From positions 1 to 59,860 of the forward strand of contig JASUSC010000003.1 in the NCBI GenBank assembly GCA_030446285.1: a stretch of DNA of 59,860 nucleotides, read 5' to 3'. Shown in pieces: positions 17,964-26,040 of the stretch; position 1 is the stretch's first letter, and each line of letters opens with the position of its first letter. A program made the position numbers and the translations under genes. The stretch is from Eubacteriales bacterium (GTDB taxonomy: Bacteria; Bacillota; JASUSC01). Under the pieces are notes generated by a model. That model was not told where the DNA came from, did not search any database, and saw only the letters and a list, made by a program, of their open reading frames with translations.

Positions 17964-18902
17964 TTAGAATACCTCTAAAATCTTCCGTCCCGTCAGTAAA
18001 GCCTGGAAGTTGAGTTGAAAAGCCAGGGAAATCTCCGTGTGGGCGGCAAAACCACAGCGGGGGCAAGGATTGGTATCGTCGGTTCGGTTGAGGAGATAAC
18101 AGCCGTGGTTGAAGGTCCCGTCGGGCTCCACGTTGGCAATCATCCAGCTTTCACAGCGCCAGCGGTTGTCCTTCAACGCTTCCAGAGCAGCGTAAGAATC
18201 GGCCAGAGGATAACCCTGCCGTTTAAGCTCAATTAACCGGTCCAAAACCCAACGCCGCTCCTCCCAGGGGAGAAACAAATCTTCACTCTCCGGGTAGGGA
18301 TAGAAAAACTGAATGGTTATCCCCGCCACGTAGTCTGCTAAAAACTTCACCAAATCCGGAATCTCCTGCCAGTTGCCGCGACTGATGGTGATATTGGCAA
18401 AAATCCTCTTCTCCCCCCGGTAGCGTTCGATATTGGCCAGCACCGGCTCTAACGGAGTTCCCCGCAAAACCGCATTGGTAGGGGAAAAGCCGTCGATGCT
18501 CACCCAGATAAGGTTCGGGTTTACTCCATTTAAATCGACAGTGCCGTTGGTCGTCACCCCCACCGTCCAGAAATAACGGCGAGCCAGGTCCACCACCTGC
18601 CGCAGCGTGTATTCTCCGTCCCGCCAGAGGAAAGGCTCGCCCCCTTCAAAAATGACAATCCTAATACCTCTCTCCCTTAAGCGGGGAAAAAGTTCCTCCA
18701 GTTGCTTCCAGGTAAGGGAAGGACCGGGACGCCGCCAGTAAGGACACTGGCGGCAGCGGAGATTGCAGCGGTGGGTGAGTTTCACCCCGCAGAGAATGGG
18801 GTCTTTTTTGCCCCGCCGGGCCCGCAGGTAGTAACGGAGCAGGTAAAAAGCCCTGTCCCAGCGGATTCCCCCAAGCCTCTCCTCTGTCTTTGCCGCTACC
18901 AC
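17964..18902 (-). CDS. Radical SAM protein inside the arginine operon
   Basis: A 312-residue radical SAM enzyme. The CX3CX2C iron-sulfur motif is at Cys46/Cys50/Cys53 (CNLRCRQC), followed by the SAM-binding FEGGEPFLW and later VGVTTNGTVDL and WVSIDGFS strands. The last ~70 residues hold a second cysteine group (RCESWMI, HGCYLL, NPCPRCG), resembling an auxiliary-cluster or HpnH/SPASM-like tail. GTG start at 18902 with GGAGG eight bases upstream, 19 bases after argJ. Its product is unknown. Location between argJ and argB suggests cotranscription but not a defined biochemical role. Confidence 0.88.
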   Translation of the reverse strand: MVAAKTEERLGGIRWDRAFYLLRYYLRARRGKKDPILCGVKLTHRCNLRCRQCPYWRRPGPSLTWKQLEELFPRLRERGIRIVIFEGGEPFLWRDGEYTLRQVVDLARRYFWTVGVTTNGTVDLNGVNPNLIWVSIDGFSPTNAVLRGTPLEPVLANIERYRGEKRIFANITISRGNWQEIPDLVKFLADYVAGITIQFFYPYPESEDLFLPWEERRWVLDRLIELKRQGYPLADSYAALEALKDNRWRCESWMIANVEPDGTFNHGCYLLNRTDDTNPCPRCGFAAHTEISLAFQLNFQALLTGRKILEVF

Positions 18903-18921
18903 GATATCAGCCTCCAGCCGG

Positions 18922-20139
18922 CTACGTGCGGTAGTCGGCGTTGATGCGGACGTAATCGTAAGTTAAGTCACATCCCCAGCCCACGGCTTCCTCTTTACCC
19001 TCATTTAAGTCCACCGTAATTTTTACTTCGTCTCCGGTCAATACGGTCCGGGCCTCTTCCTCCGAAAAAGGCAACCCCTGCCCTCCCCGGGCCACCGGGA
19101 TGTCGCCCAGGTAGACATCCACCCTGGCCGGGTTGAATTCCGCTCCCGAATAACCCAAAGCACACACAATTCGCCCCCAGTTGGCATCAGCGCCAAAGAG
19201 GGCCGTTTTAACCAGATTAGAATTGATAATGGCCCGCACCGCCTTGCGCGCACTCTCCCGCTCCCTAGCTCCCCTAACTCGCACTTCCATGAGGCGGGTT
19301 GCCCCTTCGCCGTCGCGGACTATGGCCTTGGCCATGGCCAGACAAACCTGGTAGAGGGCCTCCCAGAAAAGGCGGTAATCTTCGTTTTTCTCCTTAATTT
19401 CCGGATTGCCCGCCAGGCCGCTGGCCATAACCAGCACCATGTCGTTGGTACTGGTATCCCCGTCTACCGAAATCATATTGAAAGTGTCGGCCACACATTC
19501 CCGCAGGGCCTCCTGCAGCAACTCACTGCTGATGGCGGCATCGGTGGTAAGAAAGCAGAGCATGGTGGCCATGTTGGGACAGATCATCCCCGCCCCCTTG
19601 GCCATGGCCCCTAAGCGCACTTCCCGCCCCCCTATTTCCAGGGAGAGAGCCGTTTCCTTTGGATAAGTATCGGTGGTCATAATGGCCAGGGCCGCGTCAC
19701 CGCCACCCTCCGCGGAAAGGCTGCGGGCAGCCTCTATAATCCCCCTCTCCACCCGCTCCATAGGAAGGGGCACCCCGATCACCCCGGTGGAGGCAACTGC
19801 CACTTCTTTGCTTTCTACTTTAAGCTCCCGAGCCGCCACAGCCGCCATTCGCCTGGCAGCTACTATGCCCGCCTCACCGGTGCAGGCGTTGGCGTTACCG
19901 CTGTTGATCACCACCGCCCGCAGCAACCCATCTGCCAAATGTTCCGCCGTTACTACAAGGGGTGCCGCCCGGAAACGGTTGGTGGTGTAAACGGCCGCCG
20001 CCCGGCAGGGGACAGGAGAAAAAATTAACGCCACGTCTTTTTTCCCTTTGCTGCCGGGCTTTATTCCCGCTTCCACACCGGCTGCCAGAAAGTCGCGGGG
20101 AAAGGTAACCCCCTCCGGTCTTCTCGCCAATCTCTTCAT
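18922..20139 (-). CDS. argJ: Bifunctional glutamate N-acetyltransferase / ornithine acetyltransferase
   Basis: Recycles the acetyl group from N-acetylornithine to glutamate. The 405-residue proenzyme self-cleaves before a Thr in the conserved GMICPNMATMLCFLTTDA region (near residue 200). Other motifs are VINSGNANACTGE and the C-terminal FGADANWGRIVCALGYSG. With argJ present and no argE or argA in the operon, the cyclic pathway is used. Whether it can also make acetylglutamate from acetyl-CoA cannot be told from sequence. ATG at 20139, SD GGGGAGAAAG. Confidence 0.96.
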   Translation of the reverse strand: MKRLARRPEGVTFPRDFLAAGVEAGIKPGSKGKKDVALIFSPVPCRAAAVYTTNRFRAAPLVVTAEHLADGLLRAVVINSGNANACTGEAGIVAARRMAAVAARELKVESKEVAVASTGVIGVPLPMERVERGIIEAARSLSAEGGGDAALAIMTTDTYPKETALSLEIGGREVRLGAMAKGAGMICPNMATMLCFLTTDAAISSELLQEALRECVADTFNMISVDGDTSTNDMVLVMASGLAGNPEIKEKNEDYRLFWEALYQVCLAMAKAIVRDGEGATRLMEVRVRGARERESARKAVRAIINSNLVKTALFGADANWGRIVCALGYSGAEFNPARVDVYLGDIPVARGGQGLPFSEEEARTVLTGDEVKITVDLNEGKEEAVGWGCDLTYDYVRINADYRT

Positions 20140-20163
20140 TTCTTTCTCCCCTCATCTTCTTAA

Positions 20164-21207
20164 TTACGGATAAAGCCCTAATTGCTCCAGACCCGTCGTT
20201 TCAGGCAGCCCAAACATAATGTTCATGTTCTGCACCGCCTGGCCAGAAGCCCCTTTCACTAAATTGTCCAGAGCAGAAGTAATTACAAGACGCCCCGTCC
20301 GTTTGTCCACCGCTACGCCGATAAAGCAGAAGTTGGAGCCCAGGGCGAATTTGGTCTGGGGGTAAACTCCCTCGGGCAAGACATGGACAAAAGGCTCCTT
20401 TCGGTAAAATTCCCGGTACAGGTCAATAATTCCTGCCGCCGGCAAATTTTTTTCCAGTCGGGCGTAAATGGTGCTGAGAATCCCGCGGGTCATGGGAGTC
20501 AGGTGGGGCGTAAAGGTCACCGTCACCGGTGCCCCGTAGAGCTTGCTCAGCTCCTGCTCAATTTCCGGAGTATGGCGGTGACAGCCAATATTGTAGGCTT
20601 TAATGCTCTCGTTGCACTCACTGTAGAGAGTGTTGACACTAGCTCCCCGGCCGGCACCGGAAACCCCAGATTTGCTGTCAATGACAATGGTGTTAGGGTC
20701 AATGATTTTCTCCCGCAAAGCCGGCGCCAGACCCAAGATGATGCTGGTAACGTAACAGCCCGGATTGGCCACTAACTTAGCCTCGCGAATCCGCTCCCGG
20801 TAAAGTTCAGGCAAACCGTAGACGGTGTAAGGTTTGAGTTCTTCCGAGGGGTGCTTTATTCCGTACCACTCTTCATACACCCGGTAGTCGTCAAAACGAA
20901 AATCGGCCCCCAAATCCACCATGCGCTTGCCGCCTTTAATTACCTTTTCTGCCACGGGAAAAGAATGGCCGTGAGGAAGGGCGGTAAAAATCACGTCGCT
21001 CTCCGCCACTAAATTATCCAGGTCCTCCTGGCTTACGCAAACCCGGTCGCGTGCGGAAACAAGATGGGGGAAAATCTCCCCGTAGGACTGCCCCGCCTGG
21101 CTGCGCGAAGCCAGCGCACCAATTTCCACCTGCGGGTGCCGGCTCAAAAGGCGCACCAGCTCCACGCCGGTATAGCCGGTAGCTCCGATAATGGCCGCCT
21201 TTATCAA
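20164..21207 (-). CDS. argC: N-acetyl-gamma-glutamyl-phosphate reductase
   Basis: NADPH-dependent third step of arginine synthesis. The Rossmann motif IGATGYTGVELVRLL is at the N-terminus, and the catalytic cysteine lies in LVANPGCYVTSIILGL (near 150). I place the start at the TTG at 21207 (347 residues) because GGGAGGAG precedes it and the product then begins like orthologues. A further in-frame start at 21294 would lie inside the promoter. First gene of the arg operon. Confidence 0.95.
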   Translation of the reverse strand: MIKAAIIGATGYTGVELVRLLSRHPQVEIGALASRSQAGQSYGEIFPHLVSARDRVCVSQEDLDNLVAESDVIFTALPHGHSFPVAEKVIKGGKRMVDLGADFRFDDYRVYEEWYGIKHPSEELKPYTVYGLPELYRERIREAKLVANPGCYVTSIILGLAPALREKIIDPNTIVIDSKSGVSGAGRGASVNTLYSECNESIKAYNIGCHRHTPEIEQELSKLYGAPVTVTFTPHLTPMTRGILSTIYARLEKNLPAAGIIDLYREFYRKEPFVHVLPEGVYPQTKFALGSNFCFIGVAVDKRTGRLVITSALDNLVKGASGQAVQNMNIMFGLPETTGLEQLGLYP

Positions 21208-21226
21208 CTTCTTCTCTCCTCCCGCC

Positions 21227-21264
21227 AAAAGAATAAAAGCCCCCTCCAGCTTGCAAGCCGGAGG
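21227..21264 (-). terminator. Terminator-like hairpin in the argC leader
   Basis: On the minus strand CCTCCGGCTTG / CAAGCTGGAGG (21254-21264 and 21243-21253) forms a strong hairpin, followed by GGGGC and TTTTATTCTTTT (21227-21238). It lies about 15 bases downstream of the predicted argC transcription start. It may terminate gerC transcripts, attenuate argC, or both. Confidence 0.7.
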
Positions 21265-21285
21265 AAGGGGAAAGGGTACGGGGAA

Positions 21286-21314
21286 ATTATACAATATTCT
21301 GTATAAAAATACAA
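21286..21314 (-). promoter_or_regulatory. argC promoter overlapped by an ArgR/AhrC-like box
   Basis: TTGTAT (21309-21314), 17 bases, TATAAT (21286-21291) on the minus strand. The palindrome TGTATTTTTATACA (21300-21313) covers the -35 and spacer and resembles the ARG box core. A second ATACA...TGTAT pair (21290-21304) overlaps it. Repression by arginine-bound ArgR is the likely control. No argR gene is in the window. Confidence 0.75.
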
Positions 21315-21330
21315 CCGTTCAGAGAAAATT

Positions 21331-22557
21331 TTACTTTATTTTTATGGTGTTATCGGCAAGGCCAGCGTGTTTTATCGCTGCCTTTACTTCAATTTCTACC
21401 GGCAGCTCGGCAAAAACTTCTGGCCAGTCTTTCTCCACCTGCCGCCAAACCGCCGGCAGGTGTCGGTGCACCGCCTCCCCGAATCCAAAAACGTCGCTCT
21501 TTTTTTCCTGGGCCCGGCGCAAAGCCGCCGCGATCTCATCTTTTACCGCCCGGGCATACTCTTTCTCCAACCCTTTAATGACTCGGATATCGGCGATTTT
21601 TGCCCCGGGATTTTGGTTGTCGTTTATATCCCCCTGCACCCGTACCCGAATCTTAATCTTAAGCTCGCCGTTTTTAATCTCCGGCCTTATTCGTGCCAGT
21701 GACCCCCTTATTTTCAGAGCCACCGGTCGGGAAAACCCAGGGAGAGAAAGGGTTATTATCCCCCGCTCCGCTTTGCTCTGGGTCCAGAGATAGCCCCGGG
21801 TGGTTCGATCGTCCCAGAAATCCACCAGTCTCCCGCGGGCAAAGACCGCTCCCCCGTGCAACCGGACCACTTTGGCGGCCTGGCCGGTGGCAGCCTGAGA
21901 AGCCATCTTCTTTATTTCCGGGGGGCGGAAAACGCGGATTACCCCTGTCACCGGTTCCCGGCCGGGGTCAGCCAAGGCAATGAGGAAATCCTTTAAATCC
22001 ACCACTTCCGTCTTGGACACGTCCTTGCGGTTGAAAATCAGGCTGTTTATCCCTTTAAAAAGGGAACGTTCCAGCTCCGGCTGGGAAGTAACCACGTCTC
22101 TGGCTTCCCCTTCCGCCACCACCACCCAGGTACGCAGCCGTATGGTCCGCTCCCGCTGGAGAAAGTCCACCACCTCCGGCACCTTTTCCTCCGCCACCTT
22201 CCGCCCCAGGACTACAACTTCCATGTGTGCGAGGTCCACCTTGCGGGGGCTGCGGGTAGAAAGATTGACCACGGCATCGGCTAAGTTGTCGCCGATGGAG
22301 GAAGTAACCCAGAAAGCTTGGGTCACCATGGTCCCGGGCCCCACACCACCGCCTCCCACACCACCCCCCATGCCACCGGGACCACCGGTACCGCGAATGA
22401 TCTGAAAAGTAATCAGGAACTTTTCCTTGCCCGCCACCTTCACCGTATCAATTCCCATGCCGGTAACCATGGCCATGTCTTCGATTTCCCGCCGGCTCCA
22501 GCAGCCTTCCATCAGCAGGCTCAGAATGAGCAACAAGGCCAATACCAATTTTTTCAT
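21331..22557 (-). CDS. gerC: Ger(x)C-family spore germination lipoprotein
   Basis: C subunit of a GerA-type germinant receptor. The first 19 residues form a lipoprotein signal ending in LLMEGC, so Cys19 should be lipid-modified. GerAC features follow: WSRREIEDMAMVTGMGID, LAHMEVVVLG and the C-terminal repeat-like domain. Residues 56-75 are a glycine-rich stretch (14 Gly in 20) that is unusual for the family. Length 408. It starts one base after the gerB stop, so translation is coupled. It would sit on the outer face of the spore inner membrane. Confidence 0.93.
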   Translation of the reverse strand: MKKLVLALLLILSLLMEGCWSRREIEDMAMVTGMGIDTVKVAGKEKFLITFQIIRGTGGPGGMGGGVGGGGVGPGTMVTQAFWVTSSIGDNLADAVVNLSTRSPRKVDLAHMEVVVLGRKVAEEKVPEVVDFLQRERTIRLRTWVVVAEGEARDVVTSQPELERSLFKGINSLIFNRKDVSKTEVVDLKDFLIALADPGREPVTGVIRVFRPPEIKKMASQAATGQAAKVVRLHGGAVFARGRLVDFWDDRTTRGYLWTQSKAERGIITLSLPGFSRPVALKIRGSLARIRPEIKNGELKIKIRVRVQGDINDNQNPGAKIADIRVIKGLEKEYARAVKDEIAAALRRAQEKKSDVFGFGEAVHRHLPAVWRQVEKDWPEVFAELPVEIEVKAAIKHAGLADNTIKIK

Positions 22558-22558
22558 T

Positions 22559-23650
22559 TTACTGCCCCACCCTTCTCACCGCTGCTACCAGCAAAAGGAA
22601 CAGCGGAATGGCAAGATGAAAGGTGTAGGCCATTACCGCTAAGGGCTTAATGATAAACTCCTTCAAATCTTGGGAACCCGTAAAAAGAACGTCGGACAAA
22701 AGGGCCAACAAAAACCCCACCGGCAGCACCACCGGTTTATAGTCTTCGAGCTGAAAAAGCTGGGCCAAAGCCAGCACCGCTACGTAATAAAAAACTCCCA
22801 CTTTAATGAGAATCCCGGCCACCCACAAAATCATGACCACCGCTTCAATTCGGTCTAAAAAACGGGCTAAGCTAATATAGCGAATCTGGTTGAGGGTGGG
22901 AAAGGTACTGTTGGCGGTGAGTTCCGGACCGAAAATGGCCAGGTTGGAAATAACGTCTACTGTAACCAAAAAACCCAGGATAAGGACAGCCCGCACCACT
23001 GCTCTCTTCCCTTCCCGCGGCTCTTTCAAGTAAGGCAGGAGCATCAGCATTACCGCTACCTCCGTTCGCCAGTAGCCCGGCGTGAGGGAGGCCTTCAGCA
23101 CCGGCAGCCAGCCCTTTTCCAAAACTGGCAGCAGGCGGCCAAAATCCATGTCGTTGACGGAAAGAAGGGTTATGGACGCAAAAACAAAAAGCATTACCGA
23201 GACCAGGAGCTGGTTGACGGAAGCCATCACCTCTAAGCCGTTACGCACCATGTAAGCGGATAAGAGCATAATAGTGGCGGTAAAGACCAGTTCCGGGGTT
23301 TCCGGCATAAAGGCAGTAGCCAGGAAGCTGGAAAACTCCCGAATAATGGCGGCGTTTATCCAGAGAAAAAAGATAATGTATGCACAAGAAATAACCTTCC
23401 CCGCTGCTTTCCCGACAAGCAGGTCCACGTACTGGACCAGGTTCAGGCGGGGAAAACGAATACCTAAATAGTAGCAAACGAGGCCAGCGACAAGGCCAAA
23501 AACGGTGGCAAAAAGAAGAATGGCTATCCAGGCATCCTGGCGGGCCACCTGGGCAGTAATGGCGGAGACGAACATCACCGCCGTCGGGAAGACGGTATTG
23601 AAGAGCAGCCACTGCAACTGCCACCAATAAAGGCGACCTTTTTCTAACAT
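22559..23650 (-). CDS. gerB: GerAB-family spore germination permease
   Basis: B subunit of the receptor, an APC-superfamily-like membrane protein of 363 residues with about ten hydrophobic segments. Recognisable features are FNTVFPTAVMFVSAI at the N-terminus, RFPRLNLVQYVDLLVGK (the FPxxxxxxY region), and FSSFLATAFMPETPE in the middle. This subunit binds germinants in characterised receptors, but the ligand cannot be predicted here. ATG at 23650 after GAGGGA. It lies 25 bases after gerA. Confidence 0.93.
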   Translation of the reverse strand: MLEKGRLYWWQLQWLLFNTVFPTAVMFVSAITAQVARQDAWIAILLFATVFGLVAGLVCYYLGIRFPRLNLVQYVDLLVGKAAGKVISCAYIIFFLWINAAIIREFSSFLATAFMPETPELVFTATIMLLSAYMVRNGLEVMASVNQLLVSVMLFVFASITLLSVNDMDFGRLLPVLEKGWLPVLKASLTPGYWRTEVAVMLMLLPYLKEPREGKRAVVRAVLILGFLVTVDVISNLAIFGPELTANSTFPTLNQIRYISLARFLDRIEAVVMILWVAGILIKVGVFYYVAVLALAQLFQLEDYKPVVLPVGFLLALLSDVLFTGSQDLKEFIIKPLAVMAYTFHLAIPLFLLLVAAVRRVGQ

Positions 23651-23675
23651 GTTTTTTCCCTCTTACGTGAAGTTT

Positions 23676-25214
23676 TTATCCCCTGTCCAGTTCGGAGCTT
23701 CCTTTCTCCAGCCGCTGCACATCTTTCCCTGCTATCAGTTTTGGCCGGAAAAACATTAGATACCAGGGGCGGCGCACCATCACGTCAGATAGCTCGCCGG
23801 CCACCGCCGGTGCCATGGGAGAAAGGTAAGGAACGCCGAAGGAACGAAGGGATGCGGCGTAAATAAGGATGGTCAGCAATCCCAAGCCTACCCCGTACAG
23901 TCCCAACGATGCCGAGAGAGCCATGAGGGGAAAGCGGAGCAAACGCACCACCGTGGCAGCCTCGAAAGAGGGAATGACGAAGTTGGCAATAGCCGTGAGA
24001 GCCACCACGATGATCATGGCCGTGGAAACCAAGCCGGCCGCCACTGCCGCCTGCCCGATAACCAGCGCCCCCACTATGCTCACCGCGTGACCCACCGGCC
24101 GGGGCAGCCTCACTCCACCCTCCCGCAACACCTCAAAGGTTATTTCCATAAGCAGGGCTTCCACAAAAGCCGGAAAAGGCACCCCTTCCCGCGAACTGAT
24201 GAGGGACACTACCAGGGAAGTGGGAATCATCTCCTGGTGAAAGGTGGTAATGGCAATGTACAGGGAAGGAAGGAGGATAGAAAAATTCAAAGCCAGTAAG
24301 CGGATTAAGCGGAGGGCACTAGCGTAGCAGGCATTATTGTAATAGTCCTCGGACGCCTGCAGCAGGGAAAAGAAGGTGACCGGCATAACGAGAGCAAAAG
24401 GGGTACCGTCCACCAGGAGGGCCACCCGCCCTTCCAGAAGGGCAGCCGCCACCCTGTCCGGCCGTTCCGTGCTGAGAACGGTGGGGAAGGGGCAAAAGGG
24501 TCGCTCGCAGAAAAACTCCTCGATATAGCCGCTTTCCAACACGCCGTCAATTTTTATTTCCTGCAAGCGCTTTTTTACCTCCGCCACCACATCCGGTTGG
24601 GCCACGTTGGCCAGATACGCCACAATCACCTCGGTGCGGGTGAGCTCCCCTAAGATAAAAGACTCCATCTTCAGGTGCTCGCTTTTCACCCGTCTCCGGA
24701 TCATCATGGTATTGATGCGGATGTTTTCGGTAAAACCATCCCGGGGTCCACGGATAACGGGTTCCGTAGGCGGCTCCTCAATACCCCGCACCTGCTCGCC
24801 GCGGGCGTCCACCACGATGGCGGCAGCATTCCCGTCTATCAGAAGACACAGTTCCCCGCTCAAAAAGCGATGCAAAAGTTCCGCCCAGGTGGTAACCAGC
24901 TCGGCATCAGTGGAAGAGAGAATGTGATAGTAGATCTCGTCCGCGCTGCGGAACTGCCTTCCTCGTTTTAGACTTTCCTCCATCAAAGGCTTCAGGATAA
25001 TTTCGTCAATAAGCCCCCGGTTAACCAAGCCGTCGATATAAAAGAGAAAAGCCTTCACAGGTTTATCCCCGGCGATATAAAACTCCCGCTGGACCACATC
25101 AGCCATGCTGCCTAACCGCTGATTGAGTCGAACCAGGTTGTCTTCCAGCCGGGAAGATAACTTCTCGCCCGGGGCAGCGGTCTTCTCTTTTCTCCGGCGG
25201 GAAAGAAACCGCAA
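23676..25214 (-). CDS. gerA: GerAA-family spore germination protein
   Basis: A subunit of the receptor (512 residues). It has a large N-terminal cytosolic part (to ~residue 290), including YIEEFFCERPFCPFPTVLSTERPDRV and LEGRVALLVDGTPFALVMPVTFF. About five membrane helices and a short tail follow. The EALLMEITFEVLREGGVRLPRPVG motif near 375 is typical. TTG start at 25214 with AGGTGA upstream. I see no convincing sigma-G promoter in the ~60 bases before it. With gerB and gerC it forms a complete receptor operon. Confidence 0.94.
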   Translation of the reverse strand: MRFLSRRRKEKTAAPGEKLSSRLEDNLVRLNQRLGSMADVVQREFYIAGDKPVKAFLFYIDGLVNRGLIDEIILKPLMEESLKRGRQFRSADEIYYHILSSTDAELVTTWAELLHRFLSGELCLLIDGNAAAIVVDARGEQVRGIEEPPTEPVIRGPRDGFTENIRINTMMIRRRVKSEHLKMESFILGELTRTEVIVAYLANVAQPDVVAEVKKRLQEIKIDGVLESGYIEEFFCERPFCPFPTVLSTERPDRVAAALLEGRVALLVDGTPFALVMPVTFFSLLQASEDYYNNACYASALRLIRLLALNFSILLPSLYIAITTFHQEMIPTSLVVSLISSREGVPFPAFVEALLMEITFEVLREGGVRLPRPVGHAVSIVGALVIGQAAVAAGLVSTAMIIVVALTAIANFVIPSFEAATVVRLLRFPLMALSASLGLYGVGLGLLTILIYAASLRSFGVPYLSPMAPAVAGELSDVMVRRPWYLMFFRPKLIAGKDVQRLEKGSSELDRG

Positions 25215-25283
25215 CCCTTCTCACCTGCCCGTAAAAATCTCGTCTTTTTTCATATTTTTCCCCGCCCCCAGCGAAAGTTGCAT

Positions 25284-25309
25284 AAAAAAAGCCCCCTCAG
25301 AAAGGGGGG
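25284..25309 (-). terminator. Terminator of the GT2/DUF2304/EamA operon
   Basis: Minus-strand hairpin CCCCCT / AGGGGG (arms 25303-25308 and 25292-25297), followed by G and TTTTTTT (25284-25290). Confidence 0.85.
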
Positions 25310-25324
25310 ATAGGCGAGAACCCT

Positions 25325-25672
25325 CTATTTCCAAGCAACAAAAAAAGCCCCTAAGACGATGAGCCCCACTCCCAGCCAGCGGGTGAGGGGTACCGCCTCC
25401 CGGAAAATGAGGAGGGCGGCGAGCACTCCTAAGACGTAGGCCAGACTTTGGAGAGGGTAAACCACGCTCAACTTACCCCGGCTGAGGATGTAAAACCAGA
25501 GGACCGTGGCCAGGACATAGACAAAAAGCCCTCCCCAGATGAAGGGAGAAGTCAAAAGGCGGGGAACAGCCTCAAGGGTCAGGGGCCCCTTAAGCCGCCC
25601 CATCTCCATCTTCCACAACACCTGCCCGAAAACGAGGAGCACCACATTAATCAGTACCAATAGATAGAGCAT
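25325..25672 (-). CDS. Small four-TM EamA/SMR-type transporter
   Basis: A 115-residue protein with four hydrophobic helices and the conserved segments VYPLQSLAYVLGVLAALLIFRE and RWLGVGLIVLGAFFVAWK. It matches single-EamA-domain/ArnE-ArnF-like proteins. Next to a polyprenyl-phosphate glycosyltransferase, such proteins are thought to flip the lipid-linked sugar across the membrane. The ATG at 25672 overlaps the DUF2304 stop by one base. A longer frame to 25933 lies over the DUF2304 gene and is a shadow. Confidence 0.85.
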   Translation of the reverse strand: MLYLLVLINVVLLVFGQVLWKMEMGRLKGPLTLEAVPRLLTSPFIWGGLFVYVLATVLWFYILSRGKLSVVYPLQSLAYVLGVLAALLIFREAVPLTRWLGVGLIVLGAFFVAWK

Positions 25673-26040
25673 CACCCTGCCGCCTCCTCCTTTCTTTTTG
25701 CCCCCTCTCCCACTTCCGCCCACAGGAGAGCTATTTCCTGGGTCAAACGCACCACCCGTTCCTCTAAGCGCGACACCACTACTGTAAGATGAACGATAAG
25801 GCTCAGACAGAAAATTATTCCTAAAAGAAACAAAAGCGAAGGCGGGTAAACCACTCCCAAAAGAGCCGCCAGCCAATCGATAATTTCCACTCGCAGGGAA
25901 ACAACAATCAAGATCAGGCCAAAAAAAATCCACAGAATAGCGTACTGCTCTTTCAAACGCCCTCTCCGGACAAAATTTAGGACCATCAGGAGAAAGATAA
26001 AACTGAAAAGGGCGGCGAGAAAGTAAATATCCGCTCTCAT
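25672..26040 (-). CDS. DUF2304-domain membrane protein
   Basis: A 122-residue protein with three hydrophobic helices, then a charged coiled-coil-like tail (VVSRLEERVVRLTQEIALL). The RRGRLKEQYAILWIFFGLIL segment near residue 25 is the DUF2304 signature. This family is found almost always beside GT2 dolichol/undecaprenyl-phosphate glycosyltransferases. It shares one base with the GT2 stop and one with the next gene, so the three are translationally coupled. Function unknown. Confidence 0.88.
   Translation of the reverse strand: MRADIYFLAALFSFIFLLMVLNFVRRGRLKEQYAILWIFFGLILIVVSLRVEIIDWLAALLGVVYPPSLLFLLGIIFCLSLIVHLTVVVSRLEERVVRLTQEIALLWAEVGEGAKRKEEAAG

Noticed and set aside
21208..21294. N-terminal extension of ArgC
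   Set aside because: The extra codons lie in the promoter/leader and hairpin; the TTG at 21207 gives the family length.
25215..25283. Sigma-G promoter for the gerA operon
   Set aside because: Searched by eye for TGAATA/CATACTA-like boxes; none with proper spacing.
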